Assembly: GCA_028285465.1 (NCBI GenBank)
Contig: JANQPD010000039.1
Coordinates: forward strand, 40,721-104,720
Direction of reading: 5' to 3'
Length of the DNA stretch: 64,000 nt
DNA from: Owenweeksia sp.
GTDB lineage: Bacteria; Bacteroidota; Bacteroidia; Flavobacteriales; Schleiferiaceae
Position numbers and translations under genes: made by a program. Of this stretch, positions 18,620 to 26,384 are shown piece after piece. How positions within the stretch are numbered: position 1 is the stretch's first letter; each line of letters begins with the position of its first letter. The notes under the pieces were generated by a model. It had not been told where the DNA came from. It worked only from the letters and a program-made list of their open reading frames with translations, and made no database searches.

Positions 18620-19329
18620 TAGTAACTCACAACATCAATACCCCCAAAGAGCACGGTTCCGGTCAGGTTGATGCGCTTGTTATCGGGTACTACTTCTACG
18701 GCAGACATACGCTTGTCTTCTACCCCTCCGAAAATACTGGTTACGTTGGTGTTCACTTCCCAGTTTTGAGGTACGATAAGCTTTAACCCGCCAAATATTA
18801 CCACGCTTTCCAGCTGTATCTCTCCCTCGAAATCTGCATTGAGCAGGTTTATTTCCGTTCCTCCGAAAATGCTCACCGTTTCACCACCCGCAAATTTTTT
18901 GGAATTTACAAAGCGTTTTACCCCGTTAAAAACGGATACGGAATCCAATTTGCTGGAGGGGTCATTTTCCCCTTCCGTGTCGAAGTGCATTCCCTTTTTC
19001 TTCCTGGGACGGATCAGAACGATCAAGCCGATGGCAATTACCACAAGCGGCCAGAAATATCTTCTGAATTCAAAGGGAATGTCCAGAAAGTCGTTGAGCA
19101 AGCCAAGGCCTCCCAACCCTATTAATATCCAGGCCACCGGTTTTTTAAAGCTGTTGCTTATGCCTATAAAAAACCCGATGATAACCAGGATCATAGGCCA
19201 CTCAAACAACCAGCCGGGAATGTATACGCCCATGCGGTGTAAAAGCCATAGTACACCCAGGGTAATGATGATGAGACCGGTTACCAGGCCTTTTCTGCTT
19301 CTCTTGTGTGTATCGTTTGTTGGTTCCAT
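18619..19329 (-). CDS. LiaF-like membrane protein (LiaI/LiaF N-terminal plus LiaF-type C-terminal domain)
   Basis: The start is chosen at MEPTNDTHKRSRKG (19329); the frame is open to 19416, but the extra residues look non-coding. Four hydrophobic segments in residues 15-105 resemble the LiaI-LiaF-like membrane region. The C-terminal half repeats a 'V.IFGG.......' strand (TVSIFGGTEINLLNADFEGE, LESVVIFGGLKLIVPQNW, NVTSIFGGVEDKRM, GTVLFGGIDVV), as in the LiaF-type cell-envelope-stress domain. LiaF restrains a histidine kinase in Firmicutes. Here it is coupled to a LytS-like kinase, so an analogous role is plausible but inferred. Confidence 0.86.
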   Translation of the reverse strand: MEPTNDTHKRSRKGLVTGLIIITLGVLWLLHRMGVYIPGWLFEWPMILVIIGFFIGISNSFKKPVAWILIGLGGLGLLNDFLDIPFEFRRYFWPLVVIAIGLIVLIRPRKKKGMHFDTEGENDPSSKLDSVSVFNGVKRFVNSKKFAGGETVSIFGGTEINLLNADFEGEIQLESVVIFGGLKLIVPQNWEVNTNVTSIFGGVEDKRMSAVEVVPDNKRINLTGTVLFGGIDVVSY

Positions 19330-19507
19330 CTTAATGTAATTATTGTGATTCGATGGAGCGAAAATAGAGCCGTATATGCATCCGCCCAATACGTTAAAGG
19401 TGAATGGCGAGAGCAAAGTAGGTGAATGGTGGATTTTAGTCGTTGAAGGGAAGTTCTACTTCCCCGGGCGTGAAAAATGAACCTCTGCTTTTTTTAGAAC
19501 GTAAATA

Positions 19508-19535
19508 ATTCTAATTTAGCCATCATTCTAATTTA
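19508..19535 (+). promoter_or_regulatory. Direct repeat ATTCTAATTTA x2, possible operator of the polymerase operon
   Basis: The 11-mer ATTCTAATTTA occurs at 19508-19518 and again at 19525-19535, a 17-bp period, and ends 10 nt before the dinB start. Its position over the expected promoter suggests a repressor site for a damage-inducible operon, or overlapping promoter elements. The site is seen directly; its function is inference. No LexA-like gene lies in the window. Confidence 0.4.
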
Positions 19536-19545
19536 AAAATCATAA

Positions 19546-20772
19546 ATGCACGTATCGGGAACGCCTAAAGCTGTTGTTCACCTGGATCTGGACACTTTCT
19601 TTGTGTCTGTTGAGCGACTGGAAAACAGCCGCTTACACAACAAACCTGTATTGGTAGGCGGTACGGGTAGCCGGGGTGTAGTGGCTTCGTGTAGCTATGA
19701 AGCACGTAAATACGGCATTCATTCGGCTATGCCCATGCGTACTGCCCTGCAGCTTTGCCCTGAGGCCATTACCATAAAAGGCGACAGCAGCCGGTATTCC
19801 AAATACTCGAATATGATCACGGATATCATTAAGGCAGAAGTTCCGCTTTTTGAAAAAAGCAGCATCGATGAATTTTACATCGACCTTACGGGAATGGATA
19901 AATTCTTCGGTTGTTATAAACTCACTTCAGCACTCCGCGACCGCATTATCAGGGAAACCGGGTTGCCCATTTCCTTCGGGCTGTCTACCAACAAGACCGT
20001 GGCAAAGGTGGCTACGGAAGAAGCTAAGCCCAACAATAAAATAGAGGTAGCCAGTGGCCGGGAAAAGCCCTTCCTGGCCCCTCTTCCGGTAAAGAGAATT
20101 CCCATGGTGGGTGAAAAAACTACTTTGCTGCTTAGCCAGATGGGCGTAAAGCGTATCCATACCTTACAACAAATGCCCATAGAACTGATGGAACGGGCCA
20201 TGGGAAAAACGGGCAGTATGATCTGGAAGAAGGCCAACGGGATCGACCATTCGCCTGTAGTGGCCTACCACGAAAAAAAATCCGTTTCGCTGGAGCGGAC
20301 CTTCGAGAAGGATACCATTGACGTAGAAAAGCTCCAAACCCTTATCGTGGCCATGGCCGAAAACCTGGCTTTTCAATTGCGTCAGGGGAATAAACTCACC
20401 GCCTGTATCACCGTAAAGATCCGCTATTCTGATTTCAACACCTATACGCTGCAAAAACGCATTCCGTATACCAGCAACGACCATACCCTGATCGCCATTG
20501 CCAAAGAGCTTTTTGCGAAGCTGTACCACAAGCGTTTGCTCGTACGCCTGGTAGGCATGCGCTGCAGCCATCTTGTAGGAGGCGGTCATCAGATCAATTT
20601 ATTTGAAGACAGCGAAGAAACCATTCGTCTGTACCAGGCTATGGACACCATCCGCAACCGCTTTGGCATGCATGCGGTAAAACGTGCCAAAACCATGGAA
20701 AGCAAGGGCCTGGGCCGTATGAACCCCTTTAACGGCATGCCCCCCGTAATTCTCGCACATCGTAAAGCATAA
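19546..20772 (+). CDS. dinB: Y-family DNA polymerase (DNA polymerase IV-like)
   Basis: A 408-aa translesion polymerase. Palm motif with the first catalytic Asp: VVHLDLDTFFVSVERLE. Nucleotide-binding block: VASCSYEARKYGIHSAMP. Catalytic Asp-Glu: EKSSIDEFYIDLTGMD. Then GLSTNKTVAKVATEEAKP and the thumb helix-hairpin-helix (KRIPMVGEKTTLLLSQMGV). The little-finger domain follows to about residue 345, and a ~60-residue tail (HQINLFEDSEETIRLYQAMD) is characteristic of the Bacteroidota version. It is followed 24 nt later by a DnaE-like polymerase, which suggests a two-polymerase mutasome operon. Start ATG 19546. Confidence 0.93.
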   Translation: MHVSGTPKAVVHLDLDTFFVSVERLENSRLHNKPVLVGGTGSRGVVASCSYEARKYGIHSAMPMRTALQLCPEAITIKGDSSRYSKYSNMITDIIKAEVPLFEKSSIDEFYIDLTGMDKFFGCYKLTSALRDRIIRETGLPISFGLSTNKTVAKVATEEAKPNNKIEVASGREKPFLAPLPVKRIPMVGEKTTLLLSQMGVKRIHTLQQMPIELMERAMGKTGSMIWKKANGIDHSPVVAYHEKKSVSLERTFEKDTIDVEKLQTLIVAMAENLAFQLRQGNKLTACITVKIRYSDFNTYTLQKRIPYTSNDHTLIAIAKELFAKLYHKRLLVRLVGMRCSHLVGGGHQINLFEDSEETIRLYQAMDTIRNRFGMHAVKRAKTMESKGLGRMNPFNGMPPVILAHRKA

Positions 20773-20796
20773 TATCAGAAGTCATTCCCTACTCCC

Positions 20797-23769
20797 ATGC
20801 TGAATAACCATTCAACCTTCTCCTTTACCTACGGTACACTTTCGCCCCGGGAGATGCTTGAATGGGCACAGGAAAACGGGCTAAAGGAACTCGTACTTAC
20901 GGACATAAACAATACAGCGGCCGGCATTGAGTTTGTACGTCTTTCCGGCACGGGGCCCGAGCGGGGCGGCTTTGGCATACGGCCTATAGTGGGCGTAGAT
21001 TTTCGCAACGGCATGGATCAGCAATACGTAGCGTTGGCTATGAACAACACAGGCTATACGGAAATAAATCGTTTTTTGTCGCAACACCTAAAAGCTGCGG
21101 CCGACTTCCCCCCCGAGGCATCCTTCAACAACGCTTTTACCGTGTACCCCCTGGAGAAAGCTCCGCAAAGGCCGTTGCGGGAAAACGAATTTGTAGGCAT
21201 ACGGCCAGGGGAGCTTGTAAAACTGAGGTTTTCGCCCTGGAAAAAACACAGCAGAAAACTGGTGATCCTGAAAACCAACAGCTTTCGCCACAAGCAGGAT
21301 TACAACACCCATCGCCTGCTGCGGGCCATCCACCAAAACACCCTGCTCAGCAAACTCTCCCCCGGAGAGCAGGCCCCTACCCATGACCTGTATACCCCTC
21401 CCCGGGTATTGCAAGAAGCGTTTGCGGCTTTACCCGGAATAGCAGAAAACACAAAGCGCCTGCTCGCCCACTGCCGGATCGACTTCACTTTTAAAAACTA
21501 CCAAAAAACAGAGAACCAGGCGGTGTGGACGCCGAACGGCTCTTTAAGTGATGACCGGGAAAAGATCAGGCGCCTTTGCGAGGAAGGACTTTTTTACCGC
21601 TACGGCAGCAAGCCCGCACCACACATCCTCGACCGGATGGAAAACGAGCTGGAAATACTGGATAAACGCGGGTATTACAGCTATTTTCTCATTAACTGGG
21701 ACATGGTGCACTATGCCCGCCGGAAAAATTATTTTTATGTAGGGCGCGGCTCCGGGGCCAATAGCCTGGTCGCTTACCTCCTCCGCATTACCGATGTAGA
21801 CCCCCTGGAACTGGACCTGTATTTTGAGCGCTTCATGAATATGAGCCGCAAGCAGCCTCCTGATTTCGACATCGACTTTTCCTGGCGCGACCGGCAAGAC
21901 GTTACCCGCTACATTTTTGAACGCTACCCCAGGGCCGCCCTGCTCGGGGCGCATACTACTTTCCAATATGCTGCCGTATGCCGTGAATTGGGCAAAGTGC
22001 TAGGGCTACCTGCACGCGACATAGACGGGTTAAGCAACCCCAGGACCCGCCCTTCGCAATTAGATGATATACAGAAACTGGTATTGAAATACGGGAAACG
22101 CATTCACAATTTTCCGCATAACCTTACGGTGCACAGCAGCGGCATTCTCATCCCTGAAAAAGAACTGTATCACTTTGGCGCCACTTTCCTGCCTCCCAAA
22201 GGCTTTGCCTCCTCGCACTTCAATATGTACTCGGCAGAAGACATAGGCCTGTACAAGTTCGACATCCTGGGCCAGCGGGGTTTGGGAAAGATCAAAGATG
22301 CCCTGGCGCTTATACAAAAGAATCAACCCAACGCCCCGGAGATAGATGTACACAACCCGCGCCCTTTTTACGAAGATGAAAAGATCAAAGCCCTGTTGCG
22401 CGAGGGAAGAACCACAGCTTGTTTTTACGTAGAGTCGCCCGCTATGCGCGGGCTTCTAAAAAAACTACGGGGCGATACCTACCGTTCGCTGGTGGCCGCC
22501 AGTTCTATTATACGGCCCGGTGTTTCCAAAAGCGGCATGATGGCAGAATACATTAAACGCTTTCGCCAACCTGAAACCCGCCAATACATCCACCCCAAGT
22601 TGAGTGAGATCCTCGAGGAGACCTATGGGGTAATGGTATACCAGGAGGATGTGCTTAAAGTGGCTCACTTTTTTGCCGGGCTTACTTTGGAAGAGTCTGA
22701 TGTGCTCAGGCGTGGAATGAGCTGGAAGTTTAAGGAACGGAACCTTTTTCACACCGTAAAGGAGAAATTCTTTACCAATTGCAGGGCCTTTGGATATCCC
22801 GAAGAAGTGAGCCGCGAGGTATGGCGTCAAATTGAAAGTTTCGGGAACTTTGCCTTTGCCAAAGGGCACTCGGCAAGCTATGCCGTAGAAAGCTACCAGA
22901 GCCTTTACCTCAAAGCTTATTACCCCCTGGAATACCTGGTAGCAACCATCAATAACGGTGGGGGTTTTTACGGCATAGAAACCTATATCAACGAGGCCCG
23001 CCTGCACGGGGCGTGTATTGAGCCTCCGTGCATAAACCGATCGGAAAGGGAGACCTGTTTATACGGGAAGCATGTATTCCTGGGGTTTAACCTCATGAAG
23101 GGCCTGGGAGAAAAACTGGTGCTGGGTTTTTTAGAAGAACGGGAGCGCCAGGGAACATTCAGCAGTTTGCAAAACTTCCTGGACCGGGTAGAAATTTCGC
23201 TGGAACAACTGATCTTACTTATTCGCATCAATGCCTTCCGGCAAATAAACCCCGATAAGAAAAAGCTGTTGTGGGAAGCCCATTTTTTATTGGGAGGAGA
23301 AAAAAAGTCTGCTCCGGTGCCGGACCTCTTTCGTACCCCACCCCGGGCTTTACAACTGCCCCGCTTGGAACAAAGCCCTTATGGAAGTGCTATAGACGAG
23401 ATCGAGCTCCTGGGCTTCTCACTCTCTTCTCCTTTTAAGCTGGTATCCCAGCTTCCAGGAAATACCCTGCCGGCCCGGGATTTGCCGAAACATATAGGAA
23501 GAGAGGTATGTATGTGCGGCTACCTCATCCATGTAAAAAACCTGAGCACACGCAGCCGAAGCCCGCAACACATGCAGTTTGGGTGTTTTTTAGATCAGCG
23601 TGGAGATTTCATCGATACCGTGCATTTCCCCAAGGCAGCGGCCACATACCCCTTTCAGGGAAAAGGCATTTACCTTTTAAAAGGAAAGGTAGCCGAAGAG
23701 TATGATTTTTTGAGCCTGGACGTACGCTACATGGAGCGCTTGCCTTATGTAGATTTTCAGGAAGGGTAA
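20797..23769 (+). CDS. dnaE2: DnaE-type DNA polymerase III alpha subunit (error-prone-type, accessory copy)
   Basis: A 990-aa C-family polymerase, shorter than replicative DnaE (~1160-1450 aa). It starts with a PHP-like domain (MLNNHSTFSFTYGTLSP). The canonical leading His of the PHP metal site is replaced by Asn, so proofreading-type metal chemistry is doubtful. The palm motifs VGRGSGANSLVAYLLRITDV and PPDFDIDFSWRDR carry the catalytic aspartates. The finger region and helix-hairpin-helix follow (SFGNFAFAKGHSASYAVESY), then an OB-like domain to the end (VCMCGYLIHVKN). It lies 24 nt after the Y-family polymerase, the usual arrangement of a damage-tolerance cassette. The dnaE2 name reflects that class, not proven orthology. 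Confidence 0.88.
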   Translation: MLNNHSTFSFTYGTLSPREMLEWAQENGLKELVLTDINNTAAGIEFVRLSGTGPERGGFGIRPIVGVDFRNGMDQQYVALAMNNTGYTEINRFLSQHLKAAADFPPEASFNNAFTVYPLEKAPQRPLRENEFVGIRPGELVKLRFSPWKKHSRKLVILKTNSFRHKQDYNTHRLLRAIHQNTLLSKLSPGEQAPTHDLYTPPRVLQEAFAALPGIAENTKRLLAHCRIDFTFKNYQKTENQAVWTPNGSLSDDREKIRRLCEEGLFYRYGSKPAPHILDRMENELEILDKRGYYSYFLINWDMVHYARRKNYFYVGRGSGANSLVAYLLRITDVDPLELDLYFERFMNMSRKQPPDFDIDFSWRDRQDVTRYIFERYPRAALLGAHTTFQYAAVCRELGKVLGLPARDIDGLSNPRTRPSQLDDIQKLVLKYGKRIHNFPHNLTVHSSGILIPEKELYHFGATFLPPKGFASSHFNMYSAEDIGLYKFDILGQRGLGKIKDALALIQKNQPNAPEIDVHNPRPFYEDEKIKALLREGRTTACFYVESPAMRGLLKKLRGDTYRSLVAASSIIRPGVSKSGMMAEYIKRFRQPETRQYIHPKLSEILEETYGVMVYQEDVLKVAHFFAGLTLEESDVLRRGMSWKFKERNLFHTVKEKFFTNCRAFGYPEEVSREVWRQIESFGNFAFAKGHSASYAVESYQSLYLKAYYPLEYLVATINNGGGFYGIETYINEARLHGACIEPPCINRSERETCLYGKHVFLGFNLMKGLGEKLVLGFLEERERQGTFSSLQNFLDRVEISLEQLILLIRINAFRQINPDKKKLLWEAHFLLGGEKKSAPVPDLFRTPPRALQLPRLEQSPYGSAIDEIELLGFSLSSPFKLVSQLPGNTLPARDLPKHIGREVCMCGYLIHVKNLSTRSRSPQHMQFGCFLDQRGDFIDTVHFPKAAATYPFQGKGIYLLKGKVAEEYDFLSLDVRYMERLPYVDFQEG

Positions 23770-23840
23770 CTAGGTAAAACACTCTTTTTAAAGGCAGTTG
23801 AACCACTTTGAACCCAGGTTCTTTTCACGCTCAAAAATAC

Positions 23841-23876
23841 ATCCACCACAGGCACTAGAAAACACCTGTGGTGGAT
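23841..23876. terminator. 12-bp perfect hairpin between convergent genes
   Basis: ATCCACCACAGG pairs perfectly with CCTGTGGTGGAT around a 12-nt loop, 70 nt after the dnaE stop and 15 nt before the convergent gene's stop. The T-tracts are weak on both sides, so it may be a terminator or an mRNA-end stabiliser. Confidence 0.7.
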
Positions 23877-23890
23877 CATTAATGTTACTT

Positions 23891-25573
23891 TTATTTTTTC
23901 ATCGATTCGATGGTAATCACCGACTCATCAGGGAATTCAAAACGATGAAATACGATCCCTGGAGGAATGGACTGATCCAATTGAACAAACTGTGAAGCCG
24001 GGTCATCCTTTTTAAAGGAATAGGTATCCGTATGCAAAGGAATGCCATTGATGTCAAGTAAGGTATAGGATACACTCCCCCGGAAACGGGCATCAAAATG
24101 AATGGTAAAGCTATTGTCTTCCCCTATAGGAGAAGGGGTAACCTCTATGTCGATCATTTCGGCCAATTGATAGGTGGCATCAATGCCGGTTACCGCTTCT
24201 ACCACCTTTGTCCGCAATTCTCCGTTGGTGTATACGGCGGCTAAACTATACAAACCGGCAGGAAGCGTTATAGAGGGGGCTCTAAGGCTCCCGTCACTGG
24301 CATACAGATTTTTCAAGTCAATGATCGTAGTACCGGAGCTCCCTAAAAGGTCTGTAATGATCAAACGGTCGATCCACTGCCCGATATTAGGGTCTATACC
24401 TCCAGGTCCTTCACCCAGGCCACTTATTTCTACCGCACCTATTTGATTGAGCTCTGCCTCATCTTCCATGGCCCTCAGGATAGACCATGCATTTTCTATA
24501 GGAGCGGGAGCAGGGGGTGGCATACTCCCCCCCGGGTTTTCGGGGCAATCAAAGCAAGGGATCAGCTCCATTAACTCGTTGTTCCGGTCTTCCAGCCACG
24601 CTAAGGTCCAGGAATGGGGCAGCCCACCGCCCGGTGAAAAGGCCCCTTGTGCAGGAATGCACTCCAAGGGATAGGGAAAGCCCGAAGAAGTATAGGCTCC
24701 GCTAAAATCTCCATGATCGTTTACCATGTTCAAAAACCAACTAAAAGGGTTGCTGCATTTTTCATCTCCAAAAGTGAACGTACGGTGGTGGATCGGGGAG
24801 GTAGTCGAAGGTATTTCCGGGGCTCTTAAACCGTGCCAGGGTTCCGGGTCTTTCCGCACGGCCACCAGGGTTCCTGAGAGCACATGCCCTTGTATATCGG
24901 TATAGTTCCCACTGCTCCCGTCTATTCCGTGAATGATCTTCGTCCCGGTGTTGTCAACACATTCCGGCACCGTGCACCAGCTGTAAAAATTAGCTGCTTC
25001 ATAATAGGCATAGAAAGGTTGTGGGTCGCCATTGGCATCCGGGTAACGGGCGCTGATCACTTGTAGAAAGCTGCCTCCGATCTCATATTCAAACAAACCT
25101 ATGGCATAGGCATATGGGAAAAGATGTCCTGAATAAACTTTACCATTGCAGTTTTTCCGGCACTTCAAATCCGGGAGAGGCCCGTGCGGGGCCAATATAT
25201 CATCCGGGTATATTGGCGCCAGCAAGGGAGAGATCCCCCTTTCTTCGAACAACTGGTTTCCGCGGTTGTCCACTCCCCTGATGTCCATGAGGTACACCCC
25301 ATCGGAAAGGTCGTAATCTGCCATTATTTCGGGCAGAAAAAAATAATCCTTATCGGTGTGTAGCGAAAGCACCTTAGTCGTGTTCTGGTTCCCATCGGCA
25401 TCCGCAGCATGTCGCCACACATCGCACTCCCAACGGTCCAGGTTAGTGTAATCCAGGCGGTCCAGGATCAAATAACCATTTGCTTCTTCCGGTACTTGTT
25501 TAACCACCGATTGGGCCTGCATAAACGATTGAACTCCTAAAAAGAGCACAATCAACACATCGTTTCTTTTCAT
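23891..25573 (-). CDS. Large secreted protein, unknown family
   Basis: About 560 aa with a signal peptide (MKRNDVLIVLFLGVQSFMQA). ATG 25573 is preferred; 25585 is in frame. The mid-region contains several Cys pairs (LKCRKNCNGKVYS, WCTVPECVDN, LIPCFDCPENPGG) and Pro/Gly-rich linkers (GGSMPPPAPAPIENAWSI). The last ~90 residues form a beta-sandwich with a final IVFHRFEFPDESVITIESMK. That resembles a T9SS type A sorting domain in position and strand pattern but lacks the usual YPNP and G.Y motifs. It is probably exported. I recognise no enzymatic motif. It is convergent with the dnaE gene. Confidence 0.75.
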   Translation of the reverse strand: MKRNDVLIVLFLGVQSFMQAQSVVKQVPEEANGYLILDRLDYTNLDRWECDVWRHAADADGNQNTTKVLSLHTDKDYFFLPEIMADYDLSDGVYLMDIRGVDNRGNQLFEERGISPLLAPIYPDDILAPHGPLPDLKCRKNCNGKVYSGHLFPYAYAIGLFEYEIGGSFLQVISARYPDANGDPQPFYAYYEAANFYSWCTVPECVDNTGTKIIHGIDGSSGNYTDIQGHVLSGTLVAVRKDPEPWHGLRAPEIPSTTSPIHHRTFTFGDEKCSNPFSWFLNMVNDHGDFSGAYTSSGFPYPLECIPAQGAFSPGGGLPHSWTLAWLEDRNNELMELIPCFDCPENPGGSMPPPAPAPIENAWSILRAMEDEAELNQIGAVEISGLGEGPGGIDPNIGQWIDRLIITDLLGSSGTTIIDLKNLYASDGSLRAPSITLPAGLYSLAAVYTNGELRTKVVEAVTGIDATYQLAEMIDIEVTPSPIGEDNSFTIHFDARFRGSVSYTLLDINGIPLHTDTYSFKKDDPASQFVQLDQSIPPGIVFHRFEFPDESVITIESMKK

Positions 25574-25800
25574 AGTTATACGCATTTAGAGTTACTGATT
25601 TCACTTATAGCCTCTACAGGCTATTTTGACTGCGATAAAACTATGTGCAGAAAAAAGGGCAAAAAACCGGGATTTGAGCAACGGACAAATGGAAGAAGGA
25701 AAGTACTTTATGATTTTACCAACGGTTCCCTTTTAGAGTAATACTCCTTTAAGAGGTCTTATGCGCACTCCTCACGTTTTATATACCCCGTTTCAATACC

Positions 25801-25875
25801 CAAAAGGTAGCCCGCCGAAGAATATGCTTTTCTAAGCCTGGATATAGCACATAGAACGCTTGCCCTATACAGGCC
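25801..25875 (+). pseudogene. Decayed 3' end of a second dnaE-like gene
   Basis: The stretch from AAAAGGTAGC to CGCTTGCCCTATAC aligns by eye with the last ~75 nt of the dnaE gene at about 23680-23755 (AAAGGTAGCCGAAGAGTATG, then GAGCCTGGACGTACGC and GAGCGCTTGCCTTATG). Matches are roughly three quarters, with a 3-nt insertion and a TAA in the old frame. No other dnaE part is visible around it. Confidence 0.6.
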
Positions 25876-25882
25876 TACAGTG

Positions 25883-25900
25883 AGGGCAAGTGCCCTTTTT
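25883..25900 (+). terminator. Small intrinsic terminator after the dnaE remnant
   Basis: AGGGC-AAGT-GCCCT followed by TTTTT, about 10 nt beyond the decayed polymerase tail. A short 5-bp stem, but with the T-run in the plus orientation, as expected for the former gene's terminator. Confidence 0.5.
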
Positions 25901-26063
25901 GTAAAGTAAGCGTACACGATGTGAACCCGTATAGCCAATGTACATGAACAGATAGAAGAGTTTCTTTAGCAAAGCGACCGGATTCATTCCGCCCTTAATT
26001 CTTCGTTTATTGCCCTGTGTGTAAGCTCCTGATGTCCCATGCGACACTTCAACCTGCCGGCAC

Positions 26064-26100
26064 AATAAAAAAGGAGTACATCTCGAATGCACTCCCTTTA
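26064..26100 (-). terminator. Intrinsic terminator, minus strand
   Basis: Read on the minus strand: GGAGTGCAT, loop TCGAG, ATGTACTCC, then TTTTTTATT. It is a well-formed hairpin with a U-tract. It would end a transcript coming from the metalloprotease gene at 29831 through the short ORF at 26135-26287. Confidence 0.75.
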
Positions 26101-26134
26101 TTCAACAACAGGAAATAGGCATAAACCCCTATAC

Positions 26135-26287
26135 TTAAAACCTCTTACCCGTAGTGAATACGAATTTGTGGTGCCACCACTCTTGTCCTGCACTAGGCCC
26201 TGTACCAGGCACATAAGCCTTGTCACCTTTAACGCTTAATGCTACTATCTGCAGGTTTGCCGACAAGATGGTATGATCGGTCAGCAT
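26135..26287 (-). CDS. Short ORF, probably the 3' remnant of a lost gene
   Basis: A 50-residue ORF read by hand: MLTDHTILSANLQIVALSVK through GPSAGQEWWHHKF to TTGKRF. The frame is open a further 15 codons upstream of the ATG (LKITSIFEAQIKN), so coding-like sequence starts before any start codon, as in a truncated gene. It lies 98 nt after the metalloprotease stop and 35 nt before a minus-strand terminator. I do not recognise the family. It may be a genuine small gene, but a gene tail is likelier. Confidence 0.4.
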   Translation of the reverse strand: MLTDHTILSANLQIVALSVKGDKAYVPGTGPSAGQEWWHHKFVFTTGKRF

Positions 26288-26384
26288 ATTCTTTATTTGC
26301 GCTTCAAAGATTGAGGTTATTTTCAGTCTTATTTATGCACAGCCTTAGTAGTATAGCTGAAAACCAGCCTATACAGAGGGCGTT

